Positions 20,760-30,746 of a stretch of DNA of 64,000 nucleotides are shown here, one piece after another (the first letter of the stretch is position 1; each line of letters begins with the position of its first letter). A program made the position numbers and the translations under genes. The notes under the pieces were generated by a model. It had not been told where the DNA came from. It searched no databases and was given only the letters and a program-made list of their open reading frames with translations. Location of the stretch: NCBI GenBank assembly GCA_001970955.1, contig MPUH01000039.1, positions 79,463-143,462 on the forward strand, read 5' to 3'. This stretch comes from Stentor coeruleus. Taxonomy: Eukaryota; Ciliophora; Heterotrichea; Heterotrichida; Stentoridae.

Positions 20760-22324
20760 ACTGAATTAATTAAATACAAACTAATTATTTAGTTTTGATT
20801 ATGATTGATTTTTTGATTACCTTTTTGTGATTTGTGATTTTGGAATTTGGAATTATAGTATCAAATTTACTGGTTTGATACTTTATTATGTTATAAGATT
20901 TATTGAATTATTATGATAGTATATAAAAAGTATAAAGCTATTTTGGTTTAATAGATTTCTACCAGTAGATAAAAATATTAGACTTTTCTTGACTTACTTC
21001 GGCTCGATTCACTGTAGAAATATTTTTTCCAGAGGTTTTGTATAAGCATATCCCTTGAGCTTGGTTACCCTTCAATTTTGATTCATTTTTTATCTTCTTA
21101 TCCTAAGTGAGAATGAAATTTAGCTTGAGATGATGATATTCTAATATTTTTTTTCAAAAGTCAAGCCAGGAATAAAGATAAGAACTTTTAAAATAGAAGG
21201 ATCTTTATCTATGTTATTTCTTGGTATGCATTAATATTATTATTACTTTATTTGATAAGAGGATATAAGGTAAGATAGAGTAGAATGTATAGACAAAGTG
21301 TAGATATTGAAAGATTTTTTATTTTATTATGATGAAGATTTTTTTTATGAAATATGAAGCAAATTAGTATTAGGATAATTCATGCTTGATGGAATCTTAT
21401 GCGGGAAAAATTATCTCTTTGTAATGAGTTTACTTTAAATATGAGTAAAGGGTAATGGCAAAAAAATATTCGGAAAAATTGTATTGAGAGAAGGTATGCA
21501 TATATGAAAATAAGTTGAAGAATGCTGAAAGTATGACTTTTATAAGATTAAATCTAAATAAAGTATTTACTTTCATAAACTTCTTGATATAAAAAATTTA
21601 ATTCAAACTACTTAGCTAAAAATAAAATTATGAACTATTATATATAAGATATAAAATCTGATTTTAAACATACAAAATGATGGTTCTTAATATCAAAAAT
21701 AGCATTTATTACTATTTGCTTTCTAATATATTTCCATAATATACACATAAAGATAAAGTATGGGCATTTCTGAGATAATTAAAATGCTGATAAAATATAT
21801 AAGACAAAATAAATCATTACAGAATTTCCTTTATAAGCCTATCTTTCGTTAACAGATCTTAATAATAAAGCCCATCCAAACAAACTTTAACCTAATCATA
21901 TTTTCCATAGCTAAAATATACAATTTCATCATAGTTGTACTCATAAATTTCTTATTTTTATCTTCATATCTCTTTTCCTGTTACCAAAAACTCTTCAAAA
22001 AAGTATTTCTGTCAATAAACACAATTTATTGCCTTTGCCATCTCAAAAAAAAAAACCAAATCCTAGTATATAGTACTTTATAGGGAAAATAAACACTATT
22101 TTTGTATATATCAAAAAATATCAGATACCATTTGTGATGAAAATTTCTTATTTTCAACAAAGCTATATTTATTTTTATCTATAACCTAGTTATTTTTGAA
22201 TTTAGTGAAATATATTGTGGCTAATTCAAGTTAGTATAAAAATTCTTGTTGGTATTTAGTAGAGAAAACTTAGAATTTTTTGAAATATAGTAGAGTAAGA
22301 TAGATTGGAAAGAATGGTTTATAA
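20760..22324. other. Long intergenic region, no gene seen
   Basis: The plus strand is G-rich after the upstream gene (20760-21540), then C-rich at 21800-22020, then G-rich again just before the mucin-like gene. No RNA gene, repeat or acceptable frame seen. Confidence 0.5.
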
Positions 22325-23662
22325 ATGGTTAAGCTAATATTGGTTTTATTAGGACTAGCCTTTGCTTGTGATATGTCATGCTTGAATGCATGCAATTCAT
22401 CAAATGATATAGTTTGTTTGAAGTCTTGTAAATGCTCAAGTGCTGACTTTAAATTGAAATTGGTTGATACTGCAGCAACAGGAGAGGTCGCTACTGAAAG
22501 TGGGACAACTGGAACTACAGATGCTGCAACCACTGGGACAACAGAGACTGGTACTAGTGAAACAACAGTGACTGGAACAACAGAGACTGGAACCACAACT
22601 GAGACTGGGACAACAGAGACTGGAACTACAACTGAGACTGGGACAACTACTGAGACTGGAACAACCACTGAGACTGGGACCACTGAAACTGGAACAACCA
22701 CTGAGACTGGAACAACCACTGAGACTGGGACCACTACTGAGACTGGAACAACCACTGAGACTGGAACAACTACTGAGACTGGAACAACCACTGAGACTGG
22801 AACAACCACTGAGACTGGAACAACCACTGAGACTGGCACTACCACTGAAACTGGAACAACTTCTGAGACTGGGACTACTGAAACAGGTACCACCACTGAG
22901 ACTGGAACAACAACTGAGACTACTGAAACAGGCACCACTGAGACTGGAACCACTGCTGAGACTGGAACCACTGAAACAGGTACCACTGAAACAGGAACCA
23001 CTGAGACTGGGACAACTGAAACAGGTACCACTGAAGCAGGCACCACTGAAACAGGAACCACAGAGACTGGAACTGAAACTGAAGTAGAGACTGAAACAGA
23101 AACTGAGACTGAAACTGAGACTGAAACTGGCACTNAAAATGAGACTGAAACAGAAACAGAAAGTGGTACTGAAACTGGCACCGAAACAGAAAATGAGACT
23201 GAAACAGAAACAGAAAGTAAAGATTCAGAAAGTAAGGGCGAAAGTGGAAAAGACGAAGAAGGTGGAGATAAAGATGAAAAAGGAGAAGGAGAAGGAGAAG
23301 GAGAAGGAGGAGAAGGAGAAGGAGAAGGAGAAGGAGAAGAAAAAGAAAATAAAGACAGTGAAAATGAAGATAGTGAAAATGAAGACAGTGAAAATGAAGA
23401 CAGTGAAAATGAAGATGGAAAAGAAGATAAAGATGAAGAAGACAGTCACTTAGTCAGTAAAACTACTTCTGATTTAACAGTTCAAACAACCACTCTTAAT
23501 GAACTTGTTGTTGATGATTTGAATCTCAGCACTTCAAGCTATCTTGCTTTCATCCAAAATATTATTTTATTTGTTGCTCTTGTTGCCATTGCCTGCGTGT
23601 ATTTCGCTCGCAAGGAAAATTCAGCTGAAAGAGGAGAAATCTCTTACAGAATAATAGTTTAA
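22325..23662 (+). CDS. Mucin-like type I membrane protein with Thr/Glu/Gly repeats
   Basis: 445 residues as assembled, with one unknown residue at the N (23135). Order: signal peptide MVKLILVLLGLAFA, a small Cys-rich head (CDMSCLNACNSS then CLKSCKC), a long tract of the six-residue repeat TETGTT and shorter TETG variants (residues ~60-300), an acidic Glu/Gly and Asp/Ser/Glu/Asn tract (~300-380), a membrane span (FIQNIILFVALVAIACVYFA) and a short charged tail. Thr-rich repeats are normally heavily O-glycosylated, so this is probably a cell-surface or vacuolar coat protein. The repeat number is uncertain because an assembly join falls inside it. A 303-codon antisense frame here is only the shadow of the repeat. 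Confidence 0.75.
   Translation: MVKLILVLLGLAFACDMSCLNACNSSNDIVCLKSCKCSSADFKLKLVDTAATGEVATESGTTGTTDAATTGTTETGTSETTVTGTTETGTTTETGTTETGTTTETGTTTETGTTTETGTTETGTTTETGTTTETGTTTETGTTTETGTTTETGTTTETGTTTETGTTTETGTTTETGTTSETGTTETGTTTETGTTTETTETGTTETGTTAETGTTETGTTETGTTETGTTETGTTEAGTTETGTTETGTETEVETETETETETETETGTXNETETETESGTETGTETENETETETESKDSESKGESGKDEEGGDKDEKGEGEGEGEGGEGEGEGEGEEKENKDSENEDSENEDSENEDSENEDGKEDKDEEDSHLVSKTTSDLTVQTTTLNELVVDDLNLSTSSYLAFIQNIILFVALVAIACVYFARKENSAERGEISYRIIV
22494..23215 (+). repeat. Coding 18-bp-based repeat (TETGTT)
   Basis: Imperfect 18-bp units with 9- and 12-bp variants encode TETGTT and TETG. Synonymous differences (acc/aca/act Thr, gag/gaa Glu) between units show the amino-acid pattern is kept while the DNA drifts. 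The N at 23135 sits inside and makes the copy number unreliable. Confidence 0.85.
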
Positions 23663-24447
23663 CTAATCAATAGATCATTTAGATAAATATGATACATAAT
23701 ATAGATTATACAGAATAGAAAATAAAAGTTTAGAATTTGACTGGTAAAAAATATTGGGAAATGTATATGATCATACTTTTATATTGCAAATAATTTGAAG
23801 TAAGACTTTCGATGATTTAAAGGTTAAGTTATTGGTGCTTATAATTAACTAGACAATTCAAAAAGCATCTGATTTATATACTTGTTTAATAATTGTATAT
23901 TCTATTTTAATATTCATCAAAACCAAAGTTAAATAATATCTTGAATTAGTAATTAAAATTCTAATATACTAAAAATTATCTATTCATACACTATATTTAA
24001 TCAAAAATTTCTTTATTATAATATAAATATCTTATAAATAAAAACTTTCATATAGACTTTATCAGTTCAAATTAATTTAGTTAATTATTGCCTTAAAGAT
24101 AAGCCTACCTCTTTAACTGAAAATTCCTATACTATCCAAGCATAATTTTTCATTTTAAATTCCTAATATTATCATCATCTTCAAATATTTTCAATAATTC
24201 TTCCTTCCACAGCTTCATTTCTTTTATACACAAAATCTCACTGAAAAATAAAAAATTGTCTTATTCCCTTCATCCTAAACGTATCTCCTCTCAAAGCCTA
24301 TCAAAAACAATCCAATATATCATCCTCATTTAATAACACCCTCAGCGCAAAATTCTCTTACCCAATACTTAACCATATCTTACATTCTAAAACTTCATAA
24401 ATTTAATATGTCAACCATGAAATTCCGTTTCTTATAGGTTAACAATA
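23663..24447. other. Intergenic, no gene seen
   Basis: G-over-C just after the mucin-like gene, then strongly C-rich and G-poor from ~24100 to the next start. This is one of the cleanest examples of the upstream C-rich pattern. Confidence 0.55.
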
Positions 24448-25329
24448 ATGGGATTCCATCCAAATCCATTAAGCAAAAGCAAAATCGCTTATAAGCATCC
24501 TTTAACAACTCGTGAAGGTCCAGAACTATCATCTCCTCGTTTCTCAGAAAAAATCCTAAGCACTTTTTCATATAAAATCCTCCCTTTAGTCTCTAGAAAA
24601 ATCCTAAGTCCTTCATCAGACAACAAATCTATAGAAAATTATGATGATTTTCTCAACAATTGTAGTGAATTACGAAGACAGGTCACTAAAGCAAGCCAAA
24701 AAATCAATAGCAAATTCATAGACCGAATCCTTACGAAAAAGTTCTATAAAGAAGGCAAAGAAACTATAAGAAATGAAGATTATTTCAAAGGAGCCTTAAA
24801 AATAGAAGAAAAACTAAGGCATAAAAGCTGTGAAGACCCACAAGAAACTAATGAAAATATTAAAAACCATTTAGAAGTCTCAAATCTTCAAAGGATTTTA
24901 AGCCCTGAAAACTTATCATCAAAACAGTCTTTAGAGTTTTTATCTAGTAATAAAAGAGGATTTGGAAGTTTGCAAGTGATTGATAAGAAAAAAAGTAAAT
25001 ATAAAGTTAAAAATACACAGATTAAGATAAACTTTGATAAAAACAACTTGGAAAGCTTGAAATGTTTAGATACGATTAATGAAATTAGAGGAAATACAGC
25101 TATGAATTATAGAAATAAGAGTTGTTATTTTGAAGGGGATAAAGGAGAATATGATATAATATCATTGATGAAAAATGCTAACTCAGGGAGGAAAATTGAA
25201 ATGAATAATCAGTTGCCTACATTGAAACTTGCTACAATGATGGCGAAAAAAGCAAAAATGGATGCGAACCAACTGTTTACGAGCTCGAAACGCATTGTCA
25301 AGCTGGCTGGTAAGAAACTTAAAAGATAG
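24448..25329 (+). CDS. Unknown basic protein
   Basis: 293 residues, Lys/Ser-rich, without signal peptide, membrane span or a recognisable domain. The first 55 residues are Pro/Ser-rich (PLTTREGPELSSPRF), the middle has short helical stretches, and the C-terminus is a basic helix (LATMMAKKAKMDANQLF then IVKLAGKKLKR) that could bind nucleic acid or microtubules. The ATG lies in AACAATAATG, the A-rich start context of most genes here. It is followed after 47 bp by the bromodomain gene on the same strand. I do not recognise the family; that it is a gene is supported by length, codon use and context. Confidence 0.6.
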   Translation: MGFHPNPLSKSKIAYKHPLTTREGPELSSPRFSEKILSTFSYKILPLVSRKILSPSSDNKSIENYDDFLNNCSELRRQVTKASQKINSKFIDRILTKKFYKEGKETIRNEDYFKGALKIEEKLRHKSCEDPQETNENIKNHLEVSNLQRILSPENLSSKQSLEFLSSNKRGFGSLQVIDKKKSKYKVKNTQIKINFDKNNLESLKCLDTINEIRGNTAMNYRNKSCYFEGDKGEYDIISLMKNANSGRKIEMNNQLPTLKLATMMAKKAKMDANQLFTSSKRIVKLAGKKLKR

Positions 25330-25376
25330 AGAAAATATATTAATAATATTTTTCGATGTTTGGAGGGTTGTATTAG

Positions 25377-26051
25377 ATGACAGATATATTTTCATACATA
25401 AATATGTCAAATAAGCGACAAGGGCTCTCAAGAGATGAAAGCAACCGTATTCAAGGTCTTTTAAAATACCTCGAAGAACAAAATGAAAGTATGGATTTCA
25501 TTCAGCCACTAGACTACAAAAGCCTAGGCCTTGATGACTATCCTCTAATTATCAAAAAACCTATGGACCTATCGACAGTAAAAAAAAACCTTAAAAACGT
25601 TCGCTACAACTCACCCGAAGAAGTATTTGAAGACCTTATGTTAATCTGGGATAATTGTCGAACTTATAACATGAGTGACTCTCCAGTTTATCATCATGCG
25701 GAAAGTATGGAAAGACATATGATTCGTTATTGTAACATGCATGCAATCACAATAGAAATCCCAGCAAAAAGGTCTAGATCTGAGCCTACAACAAATGATT
25801 ATCAAGTCAGAATGGATTTTGCAGAAAGCATGAAAAGATTATCACCTAAGAAAAATGCTCTGATTGTTGAATGTATACAAAAAACATGTCCTACAGCAAT
25901 AGTAAATCTTTCAGAAGGAAGACTACAAATAAAAGTTAATTCCTTAGACCCAGACACATTTTCAACAGTATTCCAGTATTTTCTATATAGGATTTCAAAT
26001 GCCGCTTTATCCGAGCATGAAGAACCATATAAGAAGCTAAAAGAAAGTTAG
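25377..26051 (+). CDS. BET-type protein with one bromodomain and an NET domain
   Basis: 224 residues. The bromodomain covers ~20-120: IQPLDYKSLGLDDYPLIIKK, PMDLSTVKKNL, and WDNCRTYN with the acetyl-lysine-binding Asn98. After a short basic linker, residues ~142-210 match an NET (extra-terminal) domain: FAESMKRLSPKKNALIVECI and LQIKVNSLDPDTFSTVFQYF. Bromodomain plus NET is the BET plan, which reads acetylated histones and recruits transcription factors through NET. Animal BETs have two bromodomains; a single one occurs in plants and many protists. Translation may start at the second Met (residue 10). The next gene begins 27 bp downstream. Confidence 0.88.
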   Translation: MTDIFSYINMSNKRQGLSRDESNRIQGLLKYLEEQNESMDFIQPLDYKSLGLDDYPLIIKKPMDLSTVKKNLKNVRYNSPEEVFEDLMLIWDNCRTYNMSDSPVYHHAESMERHMIRYCNMHAITIEIPAKRSRSEPTTNDYQVRMDFAESMKRLSPKKNALIVECIQKTCPTAIVNLSEGRLQIKVNSLDPDTFSTVFQYFLYRISNAALSEHEEPYKKLKES

Positions 26052-26078
26052 TAATCTTAGTATATATATAAAATCTCA

Positions 26079-27326
26079 ATGGAAAATTACGATTTTCAGA
26101 TTCTAGCCGAACCTGCAGGGATTAAACTCCCCCGTCTGCACAAAATCAAACGTCCAAAGACCAATTATTTCAAAGAAAAAGACCGAGCTGAAAGTATCCC
26201 GTTAAAAGCTTCAATCAAAGATGACTTCAAAATCCCTCGAGGTAAAAGCAAAGATTATTTTAGAATATACAACAACCCAATAATCCAACAAGAAGGTATA
26301 ATACTAAAAGATCCAACAAGTACTCAAACAATACCAAATACAAATGCTATATCTGAATGGACTAAACGTATATACTTCAACAAAAGAGGTGAAATGTCAT
26401 CAAAAAACCTTCTGATTATAATCTTTGATGGGGTTATAGGAGATTGTTTTAAAAAAAATCTATGGGAAGAAGGTCCTGTAAAATTATACTTTCGAAGAGG
26501 GGTTATAAAAGAACTAAAAAGGCTAAAAGAAGATTTTCAATTAGCTTTGTTTTTTGTGTCTGAAGATATTAAAGCTGGAAAAGTTTTGAAATATTTCACA
26601 ACTAAAGATATAATTTTCGATGCGGTTTATAAATCAAGAAATCATTCAAAGTTTATGAAGAAAACTATGAAGAATATATCTAAGAAACCTTTAAAGTATA
26701 GTGAGTTTATACAAGATTATACACAAGTTTATGCTGATTTTGGATTACAAAATAAAGTTGCTGAGAAAGTTTTGATTGTTACAAGTATAGCTTTATCCCC
26801 AGAAGATATGGAAAGAAAAGGAGAAGATTTGTTATGTTATAGTATATCAAAAAATTTAGTTACATTTTTGTGGTAAGGTTTATATAGTAAAGCTATTCCT
26901 ATACATAAAATTGGAGGACCTCAACCTGTTGTTTTTGCTATTCCAGACCCAAGACTTCATCATAATTTTTCTGGGGCGAGTTTTTCTATTATTACTCAAG
27001 CTTTATATACTTTATCGTTAAAATCTCAAAATAATGAAGTATGTTCATGGACTGAAGGATTTAATCGTACTGATATGGAAAAACTTGAAACTCAGTTTAT
27101 GTTTAAATCTATATTAAGGGAAAAATACTCAAAGAAAATGAAGAAAGATCTTGGGGATAAAACTTTTGTAGGAAATAATGAGAAAGATAAAATACAGAAA
27201 CAGGTTGAGGAAGATAATGAACAACATAAAATTGTTGTTTTGAAGACTACTTCGTTAACGAATTATCATTTTATACAAGATCACACGTTTTCTATTAAGC
27301 CTTTGTATTTAAAAAATTATAGTTAA
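26079..27326 (+). CDS. FCP1/NLI-IF-like HAD-fold protein, probably inactive; one intron
   Basis: Two frames (26079-26876 and one covering 27075-27326) join through the 15-nt intron at 26873-26887, giving 410 residues; the stretch between them is then fully open. Residues ~108-190 resemble the small CTD-phosphatase (FCP1/NLI-IF) HAD fold: LLIIIFDGVIGD, then YFRRGVIKELKRLKEDFQLA and a following alpha/beta unit. HAD phosphatases need hhhhDxDGT/V; here only one Asp precedes GV, so the nucleophile/acid pair is incomplete. A second half with a mixed sequence and a Lys-rich segment follows. A scaffold or regulatory role is more likely than catalysis. The family link is moderate. Confidence 0.55.
26873..26887 (+). 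other. 15-nt spliceosomal intron
   Basis: GTAAGGTTTATATAG, A at position 10. Replaces an in-frame TAA and opens about 60 further codons up to the downstream frame. Confidence 0.92.
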
Positions 27327-27396
27327 TGATAAATTTTTTAAAGTATAGAAGGGGTGAGGATAAAATTACATCATCACTTCTACAAAAATAAATTGA

Positions 27397-28866
27397 TTAT
27401 ATTATAGCTGAGAATTTGTCCAACAAAATTTGGACCTCCTTATTTTTTTTTTCTTCTGGAGTCAAAATTGAAACTATAACATCATAATCCAATTTAGAAA
27501 TCAAACACCCTGCTTCAACCATACGTTTCCACAACTCTAACACAATAAGTTCACTTTCTTTAGGCTGATACCTTCTTCTTTTATACTCATCCAATATTTC
27601 CAAATACACAAGCCCTTGTTCATAACTTTTAAACTGTATTTCCCTCTTATTCTGTTCAATCTTTTCTCTATAATTATTAAACTTTTCTATTGAATGATGT
27701 TTATTTTTATACTTTTCTCTATCTTTCTGTATCAATTCCAGTTTTTGTTTTATAGAAAACGGCCTATCTATGACTAATTTTTCCAATATATCATTAAGTT
27801 TTTTATTTTCTACAGCTTTTGACTTATAAAAAGTTTTCAAAGTTTCCTTAAGTGACTCTTCAGCTTCTGAACTTACAGTATAACATGTTTCATTTGGTGT
27901 TAAATTTGCGATTTCTTTTTGTGATTTGGGTGTATCATAAAAGCATGGCATTGCATAATATTGGTTCATTAATGTTCTTAAGTCGTTTTTTTTACCTATT
28001 TTTATCATTTGGCGTTCATTAATATGAGATTTGTTTATATTTGTTAATANACATGGCATTGCATAATATTGGTTCATTAATGTTCTTAAGTCATTTTTTT
28101 TACCTATTTTTATCATTTGGCGTTCATTAATATGAGATTTGTTTATATTTGTTAATATACTTGTCCTTCTATGCGCTAAATGTCTATCGTCTCTAGTGTG
28201 TTTTTGATGTTTGTTATTTAGGATTTCTTTAAGTTTTTCAATTTGTTCAGCTGCTTTTTCTATTCGGTAAAATAACTCATCTTTACCTTTTGAGACTATG
28301 AACTCATCACCTTTTGCTTCAAGGAATTCAGAAAAGCTTGGAAGGACAATTGGATCTTCAATACGCCCGTTTGTTAAAGATACATAAGGTTGGGGTTTTT
28401 CTTCGGTAAACTCAGTATGACGAATTTGAGGATTATCACCTTGGACGATTGTGCTTAAGGTTGTCATATCTTTAGATAAAGGTGATGTATTTGAAAATGA
28501 CATATATTTTCCTATTGATTTTTTTCCAGCTCTACTCATTTTAACTCTTTGATTTACTTCTTTGATTGAAGAAGATAACCTTCGTTTGATAAGATAACTT
28601 GGGTAGTCTGGGATTGAGTCTTTTTTTGTTTGAGCTTCAAAAGATTTTCCTAAAAAAAAACTTTTACGTTTATGCACAGATGTGGACTTTGGTTTTATTT
28701 TCATTAGATCATTGAGGTTTCTAATTTCTTTGTTTATGTTTATAAGTCTTTTTCGTCCTCGAGAACCGATTTTCCTAGGTATTATCATACTGCTTACCTG
28801 CTCCAAACCAATAGCAAGGTTAAAAGTTTTATCGAGGGTTTTTTTTAAGTCTTCTGCTAATTCCAT
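27397..28866 (-). CDS. Unknown charged helical protein; contains a scaffold-join duplication
   Basis: 489 residues as assembled, about 453 once the duplicated 36 residues around the N at 28050 are removed (the 108-nt offset keeps the frame open). The protein is rich in Lys, Glu and Ser with no signal peptide. Helical, coiled-coil-like segments occur near ~205-225 (IEKAAEQIEKLKEILNNK) and in the C-terminal third (KKLNDILEKLVIDRPFSIKQ, FNNYREKIEQNKREIQFK). The C-terminal ~80 residues (LELWKRMVEAGCLISKLDY, ILTPEEKKNKEVQILLDKF) look conserved and may be a small helical domain. I do not recognise it; a cytoskeletal or ciliary role is possible. It is convergent with the HAD gene, 70 bp away. Confidence 0.6.
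   Translation of the reverse strand: MELAEDLKKTLDKTFNLAIGLEQVSSMIIPRKIGSRGRKRLININKEIRNLNDLMKIKPKSTSVHKRKSFFLGKSFEAQTKKDSIPDYPSYLIKRRLSSSIKEVNQRVKMSRAGKKSIGKYMSFSNTSPLSKDMTTLSTIVQGDNPQIRHTEFTEEKPQPYVSLTNGRIEDPIVLPSFSEFLEAKGDEFIVSKGKDELFYRIEKAAEQIEKLKEILNNKHQKHTRDDRHLAHRRTSILTNINKSHINERQMIKIGKKNDLRTLMNQYYAMPCXLTNINKSHINERQMIKIGKKNDLRTLMNQYYAMPCFYDTPKSQKEIANLTPNETCYTVSSEAEESLKETLKTFYKSKAVENKKLNDILEKLVIDRPFSIKQKLELIQKDREKYKNKHHSIEKFNNYREKIEQNKREIQFKSYEQGLVYLEILDEYKRRRYQPKESELIVLELWKRMVEAGCLISKLDYDVIVSILTPEEKKNKEVQILLDKFSAII
27944..28157. repeat. 106-bp near-identical duplication across an N
   Basis: 27944-28049 recurs at 28052-28157 with at least one difference (tcg versus tca before the T run). 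N at 28050. A likely join of two overlapping allelic contig ends inside a coding region. Confidence 0.9.
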
Positions 28867-29020
28867 ATTATATTAACGTAAAAAATACTGAAATTGAAAT
28901 TCTGAACAGCACTAATCCTCATAAAAAGTCTTTATTTTTTCTTGAAAATAAGTGAAATCCTAATCAAATACCACAAAAAAACTATAATTTTTACCTATAA
29001 ACCATATATATAATTTTAAT

Positions 29021-29821
29021 ATGGACGTCAGCAGCATGACTACCTACATTGACCAAGCTAAAAAGATATTCAAACCTGAATACCACGACACAATCAGCAT
29101 CTGGATCGAAAACGCAAGCAAATCCGAAATCAAAGGGTTGAAACTGACTTCAATAGTGATAAAGAAGCAAGGGTTAAAAAAATTCAAACCAATCGAAAAG
29201 CCACTCCAATTCGCAGTCAGTACAAAAAGCCTCTACAAATTCCAATCGCATTACAACGAAGCCTTTGGAGAAAACGTGACTAAAAAAGTTTACGATAGTG
29301 AAGTACTAAAATACGTCAAGCTTTCATCCTTACCTATTTCCCGAACTTTACGCCCAGAAGCTCTTATGTTTCTAGAACGGTGGATAGAAATTGAACCAAC
29401 AGATTTTTATACAAACTTCATGTTGTTATTCCTTAGAGCATTTTACAGTGTTTCTCACATCAACAAATCCGTGCCAATTTCCACAACAAGAGAGATTTTC
29501 TCTAGAAAAAAACTAGAAAGAATATCAATTTACGGTCATAAAACTTACAATGAAAACAGTATGATTTTTAAACTCCCCGAAATCAAAGGGACTAAATCCT
29601 ATAGTGTCTTACCTATAAAAGCATCTCTAACCAAAGATGTAAAAAGTTTTGTAAATCGTGACCATAAAGATATGATGAAATGGGTGACTGGGGTAAATCC
29701 ATTTAAAACCATGTATCAAGATGATTATTATATGAAAACCCAAGGACAGAATATTGTTGCAAGAAAAAAAGAATATGTGAGTACATCATTAAAGCTTTTA
29801 CCTGATTTGAGAACTTTATAG
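29021..29821 (+). CDS. Unknown protein
   Basis: 266 residues, start ATG in TTTTAATATG. The first ~60 residues form a Lys-rich alpha/beta pattern (FKPEYHDTISIWIENASKSE), the middle contains a hydrophobic helix FYTNFMLLFLRAFYSVSHIN that is probably not a membrane span, and the C-terminus is basic. No catalytic motif, repeat or zinc site is visible. Its codon use is richer in G/C than neighbouring unknowns, which supports expression. Only 27 bp separate it from the BCCIP gene on the same strand, so the two may share a promoter region or have very short UTRs. I do not recognise the family. Confidence 0.6.
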   Translation: MDVSSMTTYIDQAKKIFKPEYHDTISIWIENASKSEIKGLKLTSIVIKKQGLKKFKPIEKPLQFAVSTKSLYKFQSHYNEAFGENVTKKVYDSEVLKYVKLSSLPISRTLRPEALMFLERWIEIEPTDFYTNFMLLFLRAFYSVSHINKSVPISTTREIFSRKKLERISIYGHKTYNENSMIFKLPEIKGTKSYSVLPIKASLTKDVKSFVNRDHKDMMKWVTGVNPFKTMYQDDYYMKTQGQNIVARKKEYVSTSLKLLPDLRTL

Positions 29822-29848
29822 TTAATTAGATAATATAAGTGCCTTAAA

Positions 29849-30601
29849 ATGGAGGACGATCCTATTGATTTCAATCCTCCTACAACAGCTAAAACTATTG
29901 ATGTGAATTTTGATTTTATGACAGCGAGGAATGAGTTTGATATGAGCTTAAGACCTTTTATTGCTGGAGTTTTTGATCAAGATTGCCCTGTTGTCGCTTT
30001 AGCTGAAAGCATTGCCATGCAGACTGAAATCGGCACTTTTCTAGTCACTGATGCAACAGATAAACCTGAAGATAATTTGATTGGCTTTATTACATTGTTG
30101 CCAATTGTTCAGGGGAGTCATTTAAATTACCCTCATGTTTATCTTGGAGCTAAAGGTGATATTTCAATGATTAATAATAGTAGAGCTGCGTTGTTTTTAT
30201 GTGAAAGGGTTATTAATATGCCTAGTGAACTTATTCCACATTTACATAATCAATTGATACTTGATTTAGAATGGGCAGAGGGAAACTGTGAAGGTCTTTT
30301 TTGTTATGATTATGTGGTAAGCCTTTCAAGATGCATTTCTACAATGCCACAAACTGGTGCTGCAAGGAAGAAAAGAAAAACAGTTGTTCCTGATAATTTA
30401 TTGTTTTTTAGACTTGAAGATGAAATAATGCTAAGGTATGCTGAAGAAAGTTTTTTGTTTGAAAGTGAAGCTAGTCGAAGTGGATATACAGGTAAGTCAA
30501 CAGATGATACATGTTCACATAAACTTGTTATGATTTTCTCAATGAGGAGTTTTAAGCAAGCTTTACAAGAGGTTATTAAAAGCTATTCATCACCTAGTTA
30601 A
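29849..30601 (+). CDS. BCP1: BCCIP/Bcp1 family protein
   Basis: 250 residues, near the family size (about 280-310). Conserved features: an acidic N-terminus, VNFDFMTARNEFDMSLRPFI, the LAESIAMQTEIGTFL stretch (family LADLI..Q..VGT), GFITLLPI, then FLCERVINMPSELIPHLHNQ and the KKRKTVVPDNLLFFRLEDE block, which is close to yeast Bcp1 and human BCCIP. Yeast Bcp1 is a nuclear chaperone for ribosomal protein uL14 (Rpl23) and helps export Mss4; human BCCIP binds BRCA2 and p21. In a protist the ribosome-assembly role is the more likely one. TAA stop, 145 bp before the convergent IBA57 gene. Confidence 0.85.
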   Translation: MEDDPIDFNPPTTAKTIDVNFDFMTARNEFDMSLRPFIAGVFDQDCPVVALAESIAMQTEIGTFLVTDATDKPEDNLIGFITLLPIVQGSHLNYPHVYLGAKGDISMINNSRAALFLCERVINMPSELIPHLHNQLILDLEWAEGNCEGLFCYDYVVSLSRCISTMPQTGAARKKRKTVVPDNLLFFRLEDEIMLRYAEESFLFESEASRSGYTGKSTDDTCSHKLVMIFSMRSFKQALQEVIKSYSSPS

Positions 30602-30746
30602 ATTTAATAGTATTTAGATTTTTAGAATATCTTTAGAAAATTATTTATAAACATAAAAAGGTTGATTTTGTAATTGTTAGAACTTGGCTAAAAAGAAAAA
30701 AAACATCTAAAACCATCAAGTTATTATCATCTCTGTATTAAATAAT

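Noticed and set aside
22270-23181. 303-codon minus-strand frame rich in Val-Pro-Ser
   Set aside because: It is the antisense shadow of the TETGTT coding repeat; the plus-strand protein has a signal peptide and membrane span.
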